Below, piece by piece: positions 1 to 6,333 of a stretch of 64,000 nucleotides of DNA. This DNA comes from JAVJQS01 sp040218815 (GTDB lineage: Bacteria; Bacteroidota; Bacteroidia; Flavobacteriales_E; Vicingaceae), in the NCBI GenBank assembly GCA_040218815.1, contig JAVJQS010000001.1:124001-188000 (forward strand), written 5' to 3'. Both the position numbers and the translations under genes were made by a program. Each line of letters opens with the position of its first letter. Position 1 is the first letter of the stretch. Under the pieces are notes generated by a model, which made no database searches, had not been told where the DNA came from, and worked only from the letters and a program-made list of their open reading frames with translations.

Positions 1-172
1 TTTTAGTTGGAAACAATGATTTTGGCCTTCAAATCTTTTCGGAAAACAAAGCTAGAACTGTTCAGTAATTTTAAACCAACTTTTTAATTCCAGCTTATCC
101 AGTTGAGCAATAGAAGATAAATTTTTGGACTTACTTTTTATTTTATAATTTAACCGCTAAACTCAGCTGATT

Positions 173-1843
173 ATGTTCAAGCAGCAAGCTACTTACCGTG
201 TTAATATATTTGATGAAGAGCTAAGCATGGAAGACGGTCGATCATTTCCAAAAACAGCAATTATTGAGAAATGGAAGGGATCATCTAAAATAAGCTCTAA
301 AAAGCTAGGTGTACCTAATTTAAAAGATGTATATCAAGACATTTATGATCAAAAAGAAATTGACTTAAGCCATTGCTACTTAAAGGACTTCTCATTAAAG
401 AAATACCGAGAAATATATTCTATTGAAGAGCTAGTAGAAATTAAATTAAAGTCTGTTCACGCGGACAATTCCTTTTTTGAAAGTGAGTTTGGTACTGACT
501 TTTCCTACGCTAGTTTTGAAGGCGGTTTTAACTCATTTGCCTATAGTATTTTTCATCAAGGAACAGTAAATTTTGGACATATATCTTGTCACTCTAACCT
601 CAATTTCAACAGATCGGAGTTTTACGTAGAGTCCCTAAATTTTAAATTTGCAGATTTCAATTATAGCGATGTACGCTTCACTTCCTGCTTATTTGATTGT
701 GACGATTTATTTTTCGTGAATACCGATTTTGGTGATGGGAATGTAAGTTTTAGACAAGCTAATTTTAGTTCCTCCAACTGTAATTTTCAATATGCAAGAT
801 CAAACAAAGGAGATATATCATTTGATCGTGCTGTATTTGGCGGAAAAATTTTAGACTTTAGAAAAATTGAATTTGGAAGTGGGAAAGTAGACTTTAGGCG
901 AGTAGACTTTGGCAATGGGAACATAAATTTTAGTGAATCAGAGTCAGTTGAGGGTAAAATAAATTTCCGGAACTCGATATTTGGAAATGGTGAAAAAAAG
1001 TTCGAAAATATTTCATTTGAAAAAAATCAAATCTTTTTTGACGGTTCCAGCTTTTTAGAAGGCCAACTTTCTTTTAAAGGATCTAGTATTCATACCTTAA
1101 GTATGACAGACTGCTTAATGGGAGGGCACTGCGACTTTAGAATAAAAAAAGGGCATTTGTTAGATTTATCATACTCCGTTGTAAAAGAAATAGCAGATTT
1201 TTCTGCTGGCTCAACTCCAGTTGATTTGAATACTTTGAAGATAGAGGGGGTTAAAAATTTAGGTAAAATTTTTATTGCCTGGAAAGAAAACAAGGCGTTT
1301 CAATTAATCACTACACAGCCAAATAGCACCAATGCTAGCAAGGCAAGTCAGTTTAATTTACTAAAAGTTAGTTTTCATCAAAACGGAAAATACAATTCAG
1401 AAGATAAGGCATATTTAGCTTTTAAGAGATTTGAGATGAAAGCGATGCTCGATAATTCCAGATCAAAAGGAATGCTTGAGAACTTAAGAAGTAAGTTAGT
1501 TTATGGATTTCAATGGCTAATATTCGACAAGGCCGGATTGTTTGCTACATCCCCACTTCGCGTTTTTACGAGCATGTTAGTAGCACTTAGTTTCTTCTCA
1601 ATTCTCTACATCGTGTTACCTTTCTTCGTTCATGCAGAAATTGTTTCAACTGTAGGCGACCCAGATCATCTCAATGTAGTTGAAAAATCATTTTATCATA
1701 GCGCCATCACCTTTTTTACGATTGGCTATGGTGATTATTATCCTTCAGGCCATGTAAGGTGGTTATCAGCTGCAGAAGGATGGGTAGGAGTATTTTTGAT
1801 GTCCTACTTCACAGTAGCGTTTGTAAGAAAAATATTGCGTTAG
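173..1843 (+). CDS. Two-TM potassium channel with N-terminal Phe-rich repeat solenoid
   Basis: Predicted inner-membrane K+ channel of 556 residues. The C-terminus has two membrane segments (about 464-486 and 535-552) flanking a pore loop with the selectivity filter TIGYGD at 516-521, the signature of K+-selective 2TM channels. No RCK/TrkA-N domain is seen. Residues 143-310 are instead fourteen 12-residue units with Phe at positions 3 and 8, reminiscent of pentapeptide-repeat solenoids but with a different period. Residues 390-455 form a charged, probably helical linker to the pore. There is no signal peptide, so the repeats should be cytoplasmic and could gate the pore (inference). The gene stands alone and converges on a thioesterase. 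The ATG at 173 gives the full frame. Channel identity is firm; the sensed ligand is unknown. Confidence 0.85.
   Translation: MFKQQATYRVNIFDEELSMEDGRSFPKTAIIEKWKGSSKISSKKLGVPNLKDVYQDIYDQKEIDLSHCYLKDFSLKKYREIYSIEELVEIKLKSVHADNSFFESEFGTDFSYASFEGGFNSFAYSIFHQGTVNFGHISCHSNLNFNRSEFYVESLNFKFADFNYSDVRFTSCLFDCDDLFFVNTDFGDGNVSFRQANFSSSNCNFQYARSNKGDISFDRAVFGGKILDFRKIEFGSGKVDFRRVDFGNGNINFSESESVEGKINFRNSIFGNGEKKFENISFEKNQIFFDGSSFLEGQLSFKGSSIHTLSMTDCLMGGHCDFRIKKGHLLDLSYSVVKEIADFSAGSTPVDLNTLKIEGVKNLGKIFIAWKENKAFQLITTQPNSTNASKASQFNLLKVSFHQNGKYNSEDKAYLAFKRFEMKAMLDNSRSKGMLENLRSKLVYGFQWLIFDKAGLFATSPLRVFTSMLVALSFFSILYIVLPFFVHAEIVSTVGDPDHLNVVEKSFYHSAITFFTIGYGDYYPSGHVRWLSAAEGWVGVFLMSYFTVAFVRKILR
599..1102 (+). repeat. 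Fourteen in-phase 36-bp/12-residue coding repeats
   Basis: Within the K+ channel gene, residues 143-310 divide without gaps into fourteen 12-residue units following [VIL]-x-F-x-x-x-x-F-x-x-x-x. Examples are VDFRRVDFGNGN (239-250) and LDFRKIEFGSGK (227-238). Many units end in a G-x-G-type turn. The nucleotide copies have diverged, so selection appears to act on the protein pattern rather than on recent DNA duplication. The register is looser before residue 143. Confidence 0.85.
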
Positions 1844-1905
1844 AAATTCTAAATTCTTCAGCACAATACTTTAAGGTAAATTACAGTCAAAATTATGAAC
1901 TGACT

Positions 1906-2451
1906 TTAACCTGTTAGCTCAATCTTCGCATTTTGATTTTCCAATTGCTTCAGGTATTCTTCCGGTTTGAATTCTGCATCATGAAAGCTCTCACTTCTTT
2001 TCTTAACCTGCTTTTGACGGCTTATGCTCCGAGCAAAACGCCGCACACTTTCTTCTGTATTTAAAATCAAGCCAGGCACTGGAGTGGTCTTGCCCGAATT
2101 ATCTTTTGCTACCATGGTAAAATAAGACGAGTTGCAGTGTTTGGTAACGCCAGACTTGATGTTTTCCGACTCTACCCTCAGACCAACCACCATAGAAGTT
2201 CTGCCAGTAAAATTCACTGAAGCTTTTAAGGTTAACAGATCTCCCACTTCAATGGGATTTAAAAAGTCCACTTTATTGACTGAGGCGGTAACACAATAAT
2301 GCCCAGAGTGCTTTGAAGCACAGGCAAAGGCCACTTGGTCCATTAAGCTAAGGATATATCCACCATGAATAAAGCCACTAAAATTGGAATGAGAAGGCAA
2401 CATCAATTGTGTCATGGTGAGTTGAGAGTCTTCAATGTTTCTGTATTTCAT
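1906..2451 (-). CDS. Acyl-CoA thioesterase, hotdog fold
   Basis: Predicted cytoplasmic acyl-CoA hydrolase of the BACH/YciA-like hotdog family (181 residues). The first 130 residues carry the hotdog pattern: a substrate-loop segment around SGFIHGGYILSLMDQVA, where the Asp after SLM lies at the usual catalytic position, then FLNPIEVGD and a strand with VGLRVESEN. The C-terminal 50 residues are charged and probably helical. In the family such enzymes cleave acyl-CoA to free acid and CoA; substrate chain length cannot be read here. It lies 32 bp downstream of the AHSA1 gene on the same strand and converges on the K+ channel gene. Family assignment is confident, physiological role is not. Confidence 0.85.
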   Translation of the reverse strand: MKYRNIEDSQLTMTQLMLPSHSNFSGFIHGGYILSLMDQVAFACASKHSGHYCVTASVNKVDFLNPIEVGDLLTLKASVNFTGRTSMVVGLRVESENIKSGVTKHCNSSYFTMVAKDNSGKTTPVPGLILNTEESVRRFARSISRQKQVKKRSESFHDAEFKPEEYLKQLENQNAKIELTG

Positions 2452-2483
2452 AGTTTATGTATTATTTAATTATTACTCACTGA

Positions 2484-2939
2484 CTATTTTGATATTGAAT
2501 CTATGGTTTCCTCTAACCTATCCAAAGCTGAACCCCAGCCATTATAGAAGCCCATTTCTTCTTGCTGTTTACAATATTCTGCAGTGGCGTGAATTACACT
2601 AAATGTGAATTTCGTTTTTTCTCCATCAGCTTCAAAATAAGTTTGTAACTCCACTCCTTCAGTCATAGGTTTAAAATCTGCTGAAGAAATAATTTTCTTT
2701 AATTCGATAATCTCCTTGTATATCCCTTCAGATATGAATTCATTTCCATCTGGCATTGGCATAGCATATTTCCATTTTCCGCCCACTTTAAAGTGATGTT
2801 CTATAACTTTAATATCCATTCCATTTGGAGCCCACCACTTTATGATGTGTTCTGATTTTGTCCACGCCTCCCAAACTACTTCTACTGGGGCATTAAATGT
2901 TTTTTCAATGGTTAATGTTCTGTTGGCTAATTCACTCAT
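2484..2939 (-). CDS. SRPBCC/AHSA1-domain protein
   Basis: Small cytoplasmic START-like (AHSA1/CalC) domain protein, 151 residues from the ATG at 2939. The fold begins with the usual TIEKTFNAPVEVVWEAWT strand and helix, followed by WWAPNG and GGKWKYAMPMPDG, and ends in a long C-terminal helix (NGWGSALDRLEETI). An upstream in-frame start (2990) would add 17 residues lying inside arsR; I prefer 2939 because its ATGAGTGA overlaps the arsR stop by 8 bases, typical of translational coupling. ArsR/AHSA1 pairs are common in Bacteroidota and Firmicutes; the domain is thought to bind a hydrophobic ligand. No catalytic function can be assigned. Confidence 0.88.
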   Translation of the reverse strand: MSELANRTLTIEKTFNAPVEVVWEAWTKSEHIIKWWAPNGMDIKVIEHHFKVGGKWKYAMPMPDGNEFISEGIYKEIIELKKIISSADFKPMTEGVELQTYFEADGEKTKFTFSVIHATAEYCKQQEEMGFYNGWGSALDRLEETIDSISK

Positions 2940-3264
2940 TTTTAGTTGTTTTTTGGTTGAAGTTATTAATGTAATTTTCAAAGGAATCAATTCTATCTTC
3001 CCATAACTTGTTGTATTGTTTTATCCATAGAAAGGCAGGAACTAATTTTTGAGCTTGGATTAAGCATAAACGCTCCCTTCCTGTTTGGTTAAAATCGATT
3101 ATGCCACACTCGTTTAATATTTTTAAGTGTTTTGAAATTGCAGGTCTGCTAATTTCGAACTTTTCAGCTACCTCATTTACGCTTAAGGTTTCCTTCGAAA
3201 GCAACTCAATTATATCTCTCCTAACTGGGTCGGCAATAGCCTGAAAAACATCTCTTCTCATCAT
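2932..3264 (-). CDS. ArsR-family winged-helix transcriptional regulator
   Basis: DNA-binding repressor-type regulator of 110 residues. The winged helix spans about residues 5-85: FQAIADPVRRDIIELL, then the recognition region EKFEISRPAISKHLKIL and the wing around GRERLC. No Cys-x-Cys or Cys cluster of metal-sensing ArsR proteins is present, so it belongs with the SdpR-like members paired with AHSA1 proteins rather than arsenic sensors. It is the first gene of a two-gene operon and overlaps the AHSA1 gene by 8 bases. Two 16-bp dyads embedded in its own promoter (3269-3315) indicate autoregulation. The C-terminus (KLWEDRIDSFENYI) is probably the dimerisation helix. Confidence 0.9.
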   Translation of the reverse strand: MMRRDVFQAIADPVRRDIIELLSKETLSVNEVAEKFEISRPAISKHLKILNECGIIDFNQTGRERLCLIQAQKLVPAFLWIKQYNKLWEDRIDSFENYINNFNQKTTKNE

Positions 3265-3268
3265 ATGT

Positions 3269-3315
3269 GTAACTATTCGGTTACAAATATATATGTAATC
3301 ATTTGGTTACGCAAA
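3269..3315 (-). promoter_or_regulatory. Promoter of arsR-AHSA1 operon with twin 16-bp operators
   Basis: On the minus strand TTTG (3315-3312) lies 20 bases upstream of TATATTTG (3291-3284), a perfect Bacteroidota -33/-7 pair. Two copies of a dyad, GTAAC-N6-GTTAC at 3269-3284 and GTAAT-N6-GTTAC at 3295-3310, agree at 13 of 16 positions and are 26 bp apart centre to centre. One fills the promoter spacer; the other starts on the last base of the -7 box. This arrangement would let the ArsR protein block its own transcription. Confidence 0.8.
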
Positions 3316-3365
3316 TTATTTAACTGTAAGTTTTATAATTGTGGGCTAAAATAGACCATGGAGTT

Positions 3366-3407
3366 AGAAACCCTTCGGAGCTGGGTTACAAACCCCATAG
3401 CTGATAG
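3366..3407. repeat. REP-like palindromic element, copy 1
   Basis: Intergenic element containing AGAAACCCTT (3366-3375) and the stem-loop GGGTT-ACA-AACCC around 3383-3395, flanked by AGCT on both sides. A second element with the same parts lies at 3856-3905, so the two bracket the small gene at 3430-3840. GGTTACAAACC occurs in the same orientation in both, while the AGAAACCCTT part is inverted in copy 2. This resembles palindromic repeats scattered in Cytophagia genomes (from memory, not searched). Confidence 0.55.
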
Positions 3408-3429
3408 TTTGTGTTAGTTGCTGTTTTTA

Positions 3430-3840
3430 TTATTTTAACTTTTTGATCAAATTTTCTTTGTGCTTTCCATAAACTCCTGTTTTAGACCAGGATACGATAA
3501 TCGCATCATATCCTCCTGATTCATTCTTCTCCTCTTTTGTAAATAGGATTAACTGATTAGCAACTTGTGAGTCGTTTAAAAAGTATTCTTTTCCCCATCT
3601 GTCAAAATATTCCTTCTTTGTGATCAGTACTTTTCCAAAGATGCCATAGGCAAATCCAACCTTTTTATTCTGGAAATCAAAGTCTGCACGGTTTATTTGT
3701 TTCTCTAAAATTTGATTGAAATAATCAACTTCATATTGATTCAAAGTGATCGAATTATCTATTCCACAGCTGTCGATTACAATCTCCTGTCCAATACAAA
3801 CATTAGTCAAAAGGGTTAATATGATTAAAATTTGTTTCAT
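3430..3840 (-). CDS. Small exported protein of unknown function
   Basis: Hypothetical protein, 136 residues from the ATG at 3840. The N-terminus is a typical signal peptide (MKQILIILTLLTNVCIG), followed by a mature domain of about 118 residues with the segment KKVGFAYGIFGKVLITKKEYF and no recognised motif. An in-frame start at 3906 would add 22 residues translated from the REP-like element and would bury the signal peptide, so 3840 is preferred. The gene sits between two REP-like elements in a region of cassette-like genes, all on the minus strand. I do not recognise a family. Export to the periplasm or surface is inferred from the signal peptide. Confidence 0.65.
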   Translation of the reverse strand: MKQILIILTLLTNVCIGQEIVIDSCGIDNSITLNQYEVDYFNQILEKQINRADFDFQNKKVGFAYGIFGKVLITKKEYFDRWGKEYFLNDSQVANQLILFTKEEKNESGGYDAIIVSWSKTGVYGKHKENLIKKLK

Positions 3841-3855
3841 CAGTTTTGCAATTGC

Positions 3856-3905
3856 AGCTGCTTCAAAGGGTTTCTGCCAAAGGACAGACAGGTTACAAAC
3901 CTTCA
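3856..3905. repeat. REP-like palindromic element, copy 2
   Basis: Contains AAGGGTTTCT (3866-3875), the reverse complement of the AGAAACCCTT in copy 1, and GGTTACAAACC (3891-3901), identical to copy 1 at 3384-3394. A third short stem, AGCTGCTTC, precedes them. It lies directly upstream of the small exported protein and would be transcribed in its leader. The rest of the 3841-3960 gap is AT-rich, with a weak -7-like TATATTTA at 3926-3919 on the minus strand. Confidence 0.55.
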
Positions 3906-3981
3906 TGATCTAATTTTATAAATATAGTTCGAATTTATAAAGTCAACCATAAACTTTGTAAAATATTAGTGGAGTTACTTT

Positions 3982-4073
3982 GCCGCAGGCTTGAAACACA
4001 TTGTCCCATGATACGCTTTGCTAATCGTGTGGCAGCGGGGAGCTATTACTTTTATACATTGTTGGCTGCTGGC
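3982..4073. repeat. Cassette-boundary repeat (attC-like candidate), copy B
   Basis: Structured intergenic element directly downstream of the HMA-MauE gene. Its ends form an imperfect stem, GCCGCAG (3982-3988) with CTGCTGGC (4066-4073), 7 bp with one bulged base. It contains GCTATTACTTTTA at 4042-4054, identical to the 13-mer at 5489-5501 in the element beyond the methyltransferase gene, followed in both by an AATGTTG/ACATTGTTG motif. ACATTGT also occurs twice as a direct repeat inside it. The location after a gene, with a bulged terminal stem, resembles integron attC sites, but the core heptamers do not match the textbook consensus. Confidence 0.5.
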
Positions 4074-4077
4074 TTTT

Positions 4078-4794
4078 TTAGTTCAGAGCCATTAGTAACA
4101 TTCCAAGGCTCATTAGAATCATCAGTCCATCCTCTATAATGGTAACCGTGCTCATTGGAAGGTTGAAAACGTCTCCCAAGCAAGCACATTTGATCGTTTT
4201 TTTGTCCAAAACAGTTTTTAAAACTCCAATGATGCTTACAGACATTACAACGAATGTTATAGTGTTTGTAATGATTGGATTAAAATTTATCAAGAAGGCA
4301 ATACCCAAAGCTAATTCAGTAAAAGCATAAATGTAGCCCCAAGCAGGGAATTTACGGGCTATGATGTCGTACATTAAATAGCTGTCCTTAAATCCCTTTA
4401 GGTTTAACATCTTGAAAAATGAAAAAGTCAAAAAGAAACCTGCCATAAAATGTCGCATCCATCTTATTAAATTACTATTTTCAACTGACAATTCCACAAG
4501 GGCAGTCGCTGAAAAAATGTACAAAAAGATGAGCACAACAGGTTTGTATGTTTCAAACCAAGATTTGGACTGTTCTATGGTTTCATTGTGTTGCGTGGCT
4601 ACGATTTGGTATTTATCGTCCAATGCGTTCTGTAAATCGGACAAAGCAATATGCTTGTCCATTGTGATGGCAGCACTGTTGTTGTCTTTCGAGACTTCTG
4701 CATCTGTTATATTATTTACGGAAAGCAAAGCCGATTTCACTTTGGTTTCACAGACTTCGCAAGTCATTCCCGTAATTTGATATGTATGTGTCAT
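4078..4794 (-). CDS. HMA-domain fused to MauE/DoxX-like membrane protein
   Basis: Inner-membrane protein of 238 residues in two parts. Residues 1-68 are a heavy-metal-associated domain with the metal-binding CxxC at C12 and C15 (GMTCEVC). Residues 84-236 are a four-TM MauE/DoxX-like region. It contains the Cys pair C203/C205 in KCACLGDVFNLP and the acidic ED at 221-222, as in MauE-type membrane redox proteins. Such fusions occur in Bacteroidota, often near metal-resistance genes; a role in metal or thiol redox handling at the membrane is inferred. The gene lies 79 bp downstream of an AraC regulator that also begins with a CxxC metal-type domain. No transport ATPase is nearby. Confidence 0.8.
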   Translation of the reverse strand: MTHTYQITGMTCEVCETKVKSALLSVNNITDAEVSKDNNSAAITMDKHIALSDLQNALDDKYQIVATQHNETIEQSKSWFETYKPVVLIFLYIFSATALVELSVENSNLIRWMRHFMAGFFLTFSFFKMLNLKGFKDSYLMYDIIARKFPAWGYIYAFTELALGIAFLINFNPIITNTITFVVMSVSIIGVLKTVLDKKTIKCACLGDVFNLPMSTVTIIEDGLMILMSLGMLLMALN

Positions 4795-4873
4795 AATTTT
4801 TACTTTTATAATGCAAACTTGACAACAAATGGCGGGTATAGTGTTATGTAATTTTGGTAACGTTTTGTAAAAT

Positions 4874-5434
4874 TTACAACTCTTCTAAAGGTTTTCGTTT
4901 AACTGTTCGCAGTTTTTTGAAGTGGCTCGGAGTAAGCCCTGTAACTTTTTTAAATTGATTACTTAAATAAGCAACACTTGAATAGTTGAGTTGGAAAGCG
5001 ATTTCACTTATCGTAAGCTCTTCATAAACCAACAATTCCTTCACCTTTTCTATTTTTTGGAGGATGTAATATTTCTCTATTGTAATTCCTTCTACTTCTG
5101 AAAACAAATTGCTCAATGCACTGTAATCTTGATGAAGTTCTTGTGTCAAATAGCCGGAAAGTGTTATTTGCAGGTTACTGTTTTTATTTTGAACCAAGTC
5201 AATAATCCGATTTTTTATCTTTTCAATGATTTTGGTCTTTTTGTCGTCCAATAGGTCAAAACCTAAAGATAGAAGTTCTCTTTTTAGTTGTTCTTTTACA
5301 CTAGAAATATCATTTTCTTGTAAATCAACTTCTCCCAATTCCACTTGTACAGGATGAAGTCCAAGTTTTTCGAGGATTGTTTTTACCACCATTTTACAGC
5401 GGTTACATACCATATTTTTGATGTATATAGTCAT
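4874..5434 (-). CDS. AraC-family regulator with N-terminal HMA-like CxxC domain
   Basis: Transcriptional regulator of 186 residues. The C-terminal 70 residues are an AraC-type double helix-turn-helix: LTISEIAFQLNYSSVAYLSN gives the first HTH and FKKVTGLTPSHFKKLR the second. The N-terminal 65 residues do not look like a cupin; they read as a small HMA-like domain with C10 and C13 (MVCNRC), suggesting direct metal sensing (inference). It is transcribed towards the HMA-MauE gene 79 bp away, its likely target. The 64-bp leader upstream is almost entirely the attC-like repeat, so any promoter must lie inside that element. Family assignment is firm; the metal is unknown. Confidence 0.85.
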   Translation of the reverse strand: MTIYIKNMVCNRCKMVVKTILEKLGLHPVQVELGEVDLQENDISSVKEQLKRELLSLGFDLLDDKKTKIIEKIKNRIIDLVQNKNSNLQITLSGYLTQELHQDYSALSNLFSEVEGITIEKYYILQKIEKVKELLVYEELTISEIAFQLNYSSVAYLSNQFKKVTGLTPSHFKKLRTVKRKPLEEL

Positions 5435-5451
5435 CAGTTTTCAGCTTGCAT

Positions 5452-5520
5452 AACTGCCCCAGCTATGAGTAGTAGCTTCTCGCAGGGCGCTATTACTTTT
5501 AGGTAATGTTGTGGGCAGTT
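5452..5520. repeat. Cassette-boundary repeat (attC-like candidate), copy C
   Basis: Outer inverted repeat AACTGCCC (5452-5459) / GGGCAGTT (5513-5520) is perfect over 8 bp. Inside are two small stems, AGCTA/TAGCT (5461-5465, 5473-5477) and ATTAC/GTAAT (5492-5496, 5503-5507). It shares the 13-mer GCTATTACTTTTA (5489-5501) with copy B. The last codons of the methyltransferase gene (HNIT and stop) fall inside it, as cassette genes often run into their recombination site. Confidence 0.55.
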
Positions 5521-6131
5521 TTTTTACATATTATCATCCAATGTTTTTCATTTGGATTTTGTTCAGGCTCGTTGATTTCTTTTAGCTCAATAATATTATA
5601 CATTCCAAATTCTTTTTTTACAGACGCTTCATCATAGAAGTATAGATTTAACCCATGTTTAGAGTGAAAGGTGTTTTTTTCTATTTCTTCTCCCTCACCA
5701 AACCGTTTATCGGTTGTTGATAATGCGACAAAAACCATTATTCCATCAGGAGCTAATTGTGAATAGCAAGCTCTAATTAGTTTTGTCCTGTCGACTGGGT
5801 TCAAAAGATGAATTAGTGAATAACAATAAATTGAGTCGTAGCTGGCTGTGTCAAATGGCATGTCAGTAACAGAACCGTGGTGTATCGTCACATCCTTTCC
5901 AAAATATTTTTGAGCTCTCTCAATCGCAGTTTTAGATATTTCAATTCCTGATACATTTAATCCATTATCATAAAACACCTTTGCATTTCTTCCATATCCG
6001 AATCCTGGAATTAGGATGCTTTTAATTCTATTCTTTTGAAATAGCTCAAGGACATTCTTTGCATTGTCAGTCGAATTCTCTCCCCACATCTTATCGTTAC
6101 TCTTAAAGGCAGATTCCCAAAATTCATTCAT
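5499..6131 (-). CDS. SAM-dependent class I methyltransferase
   Basis: Predicted cytoplasmic methyltransferase of 210 residues with the Rossmann-type SAM-binding fold. Motif I is LIPGFGYGRNA at 40-50, the acidic residue after strand 2 is in GIEISKTAI, and YDSIYCYSLIHLL is the motif IV/post-IV region. The sequence most resembles TehB/methyltransferase-11-like proteins that act on small molecules or metalloid oxyanions; the acceptor cannot be read from sequence. It is an isolated minus-strand gene in the cassette-like region, and its C-terminal codons lie inside the attC-like element. The ATG at 6131 opens directly onto NEFWESAFKS, typical for the family. Confidence 0.85.
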   Translation of the reverse strand: MNEFWESAFKSNDKMWGENSTDNAKNVLELFQKNRIKSILIPGFGYGRNAKVFYDNGLNVSGIEISKTAIERAQKYFGKDVTIHHGSVTDMPFDTASYDSIYCYSLIHLLNPVDRTKLIRACYSQLAPDGIMVFVALSTTDKRFGEGEEIEKNTFHSKHGLNLYFYDEASVKKEFGMYNIIELKEINEPEQNPNEKHWMIICKKTAHNIT

Positions 6132-6281
6132 TGTCCTATTATTCTAAGTGAAGTATTGGCTGATTATGGTCAAGTTGTTTAATAACTAAACATCCAAACA
6201 AAGCAAAGATTAAGTTGACTTGCTTTTGGAATGTAGTATTTCTCAAATATAGTCAATCCCAAAAACTACTTGCTAAAACGC

Positions 6282-6313
6282 AAAAAAGCCAAGGATTTCT
6301 CCTTGGCTTTTTT
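6282..6313 (-). terminator. Rho-independent terminator after atpG
   Basis: Perfect inverted repeat AAAAAAGCCAAGGA (6282-6295), loop TTTC, TCCTTGGCTTTTTT (6300-6313). The hairpin has a GC-rich core and T tracts on both strands, so it can terminate both ways. It lies 20 bases beyond the atpG stop and ends the ATP synthase operon. The rest of the 6132-6333 gap shows nothing I can name. Confidence 0.9.
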
Positions 6314-6333
6314 TTATAAATCTATTATATCTT

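Noticed and set aside
1844..1905. Terminator between the K+ channel and thioesterase genes
   Set aside because: Only a short interrupted stem (AGTCA/TGACT with weak flanks) is visible and there is no T tract.
3841..3906. Start at 3906 for the small exported protein
   Set aside because: The extra 22 residues are translated from a REP-like repeat and would hide a clear signal peptide.
4139..4851. Plus-strand frames across the HMA-MauE gene
   Set aside because: They are antisense to a well-supported gene and show no protein features.
3340..6131. Confirmed integron with attC sites
   Set aside because: No integrase is present, and the terminal heptamers differ from the R'/R'' consensus. It is reported only as a candidate.
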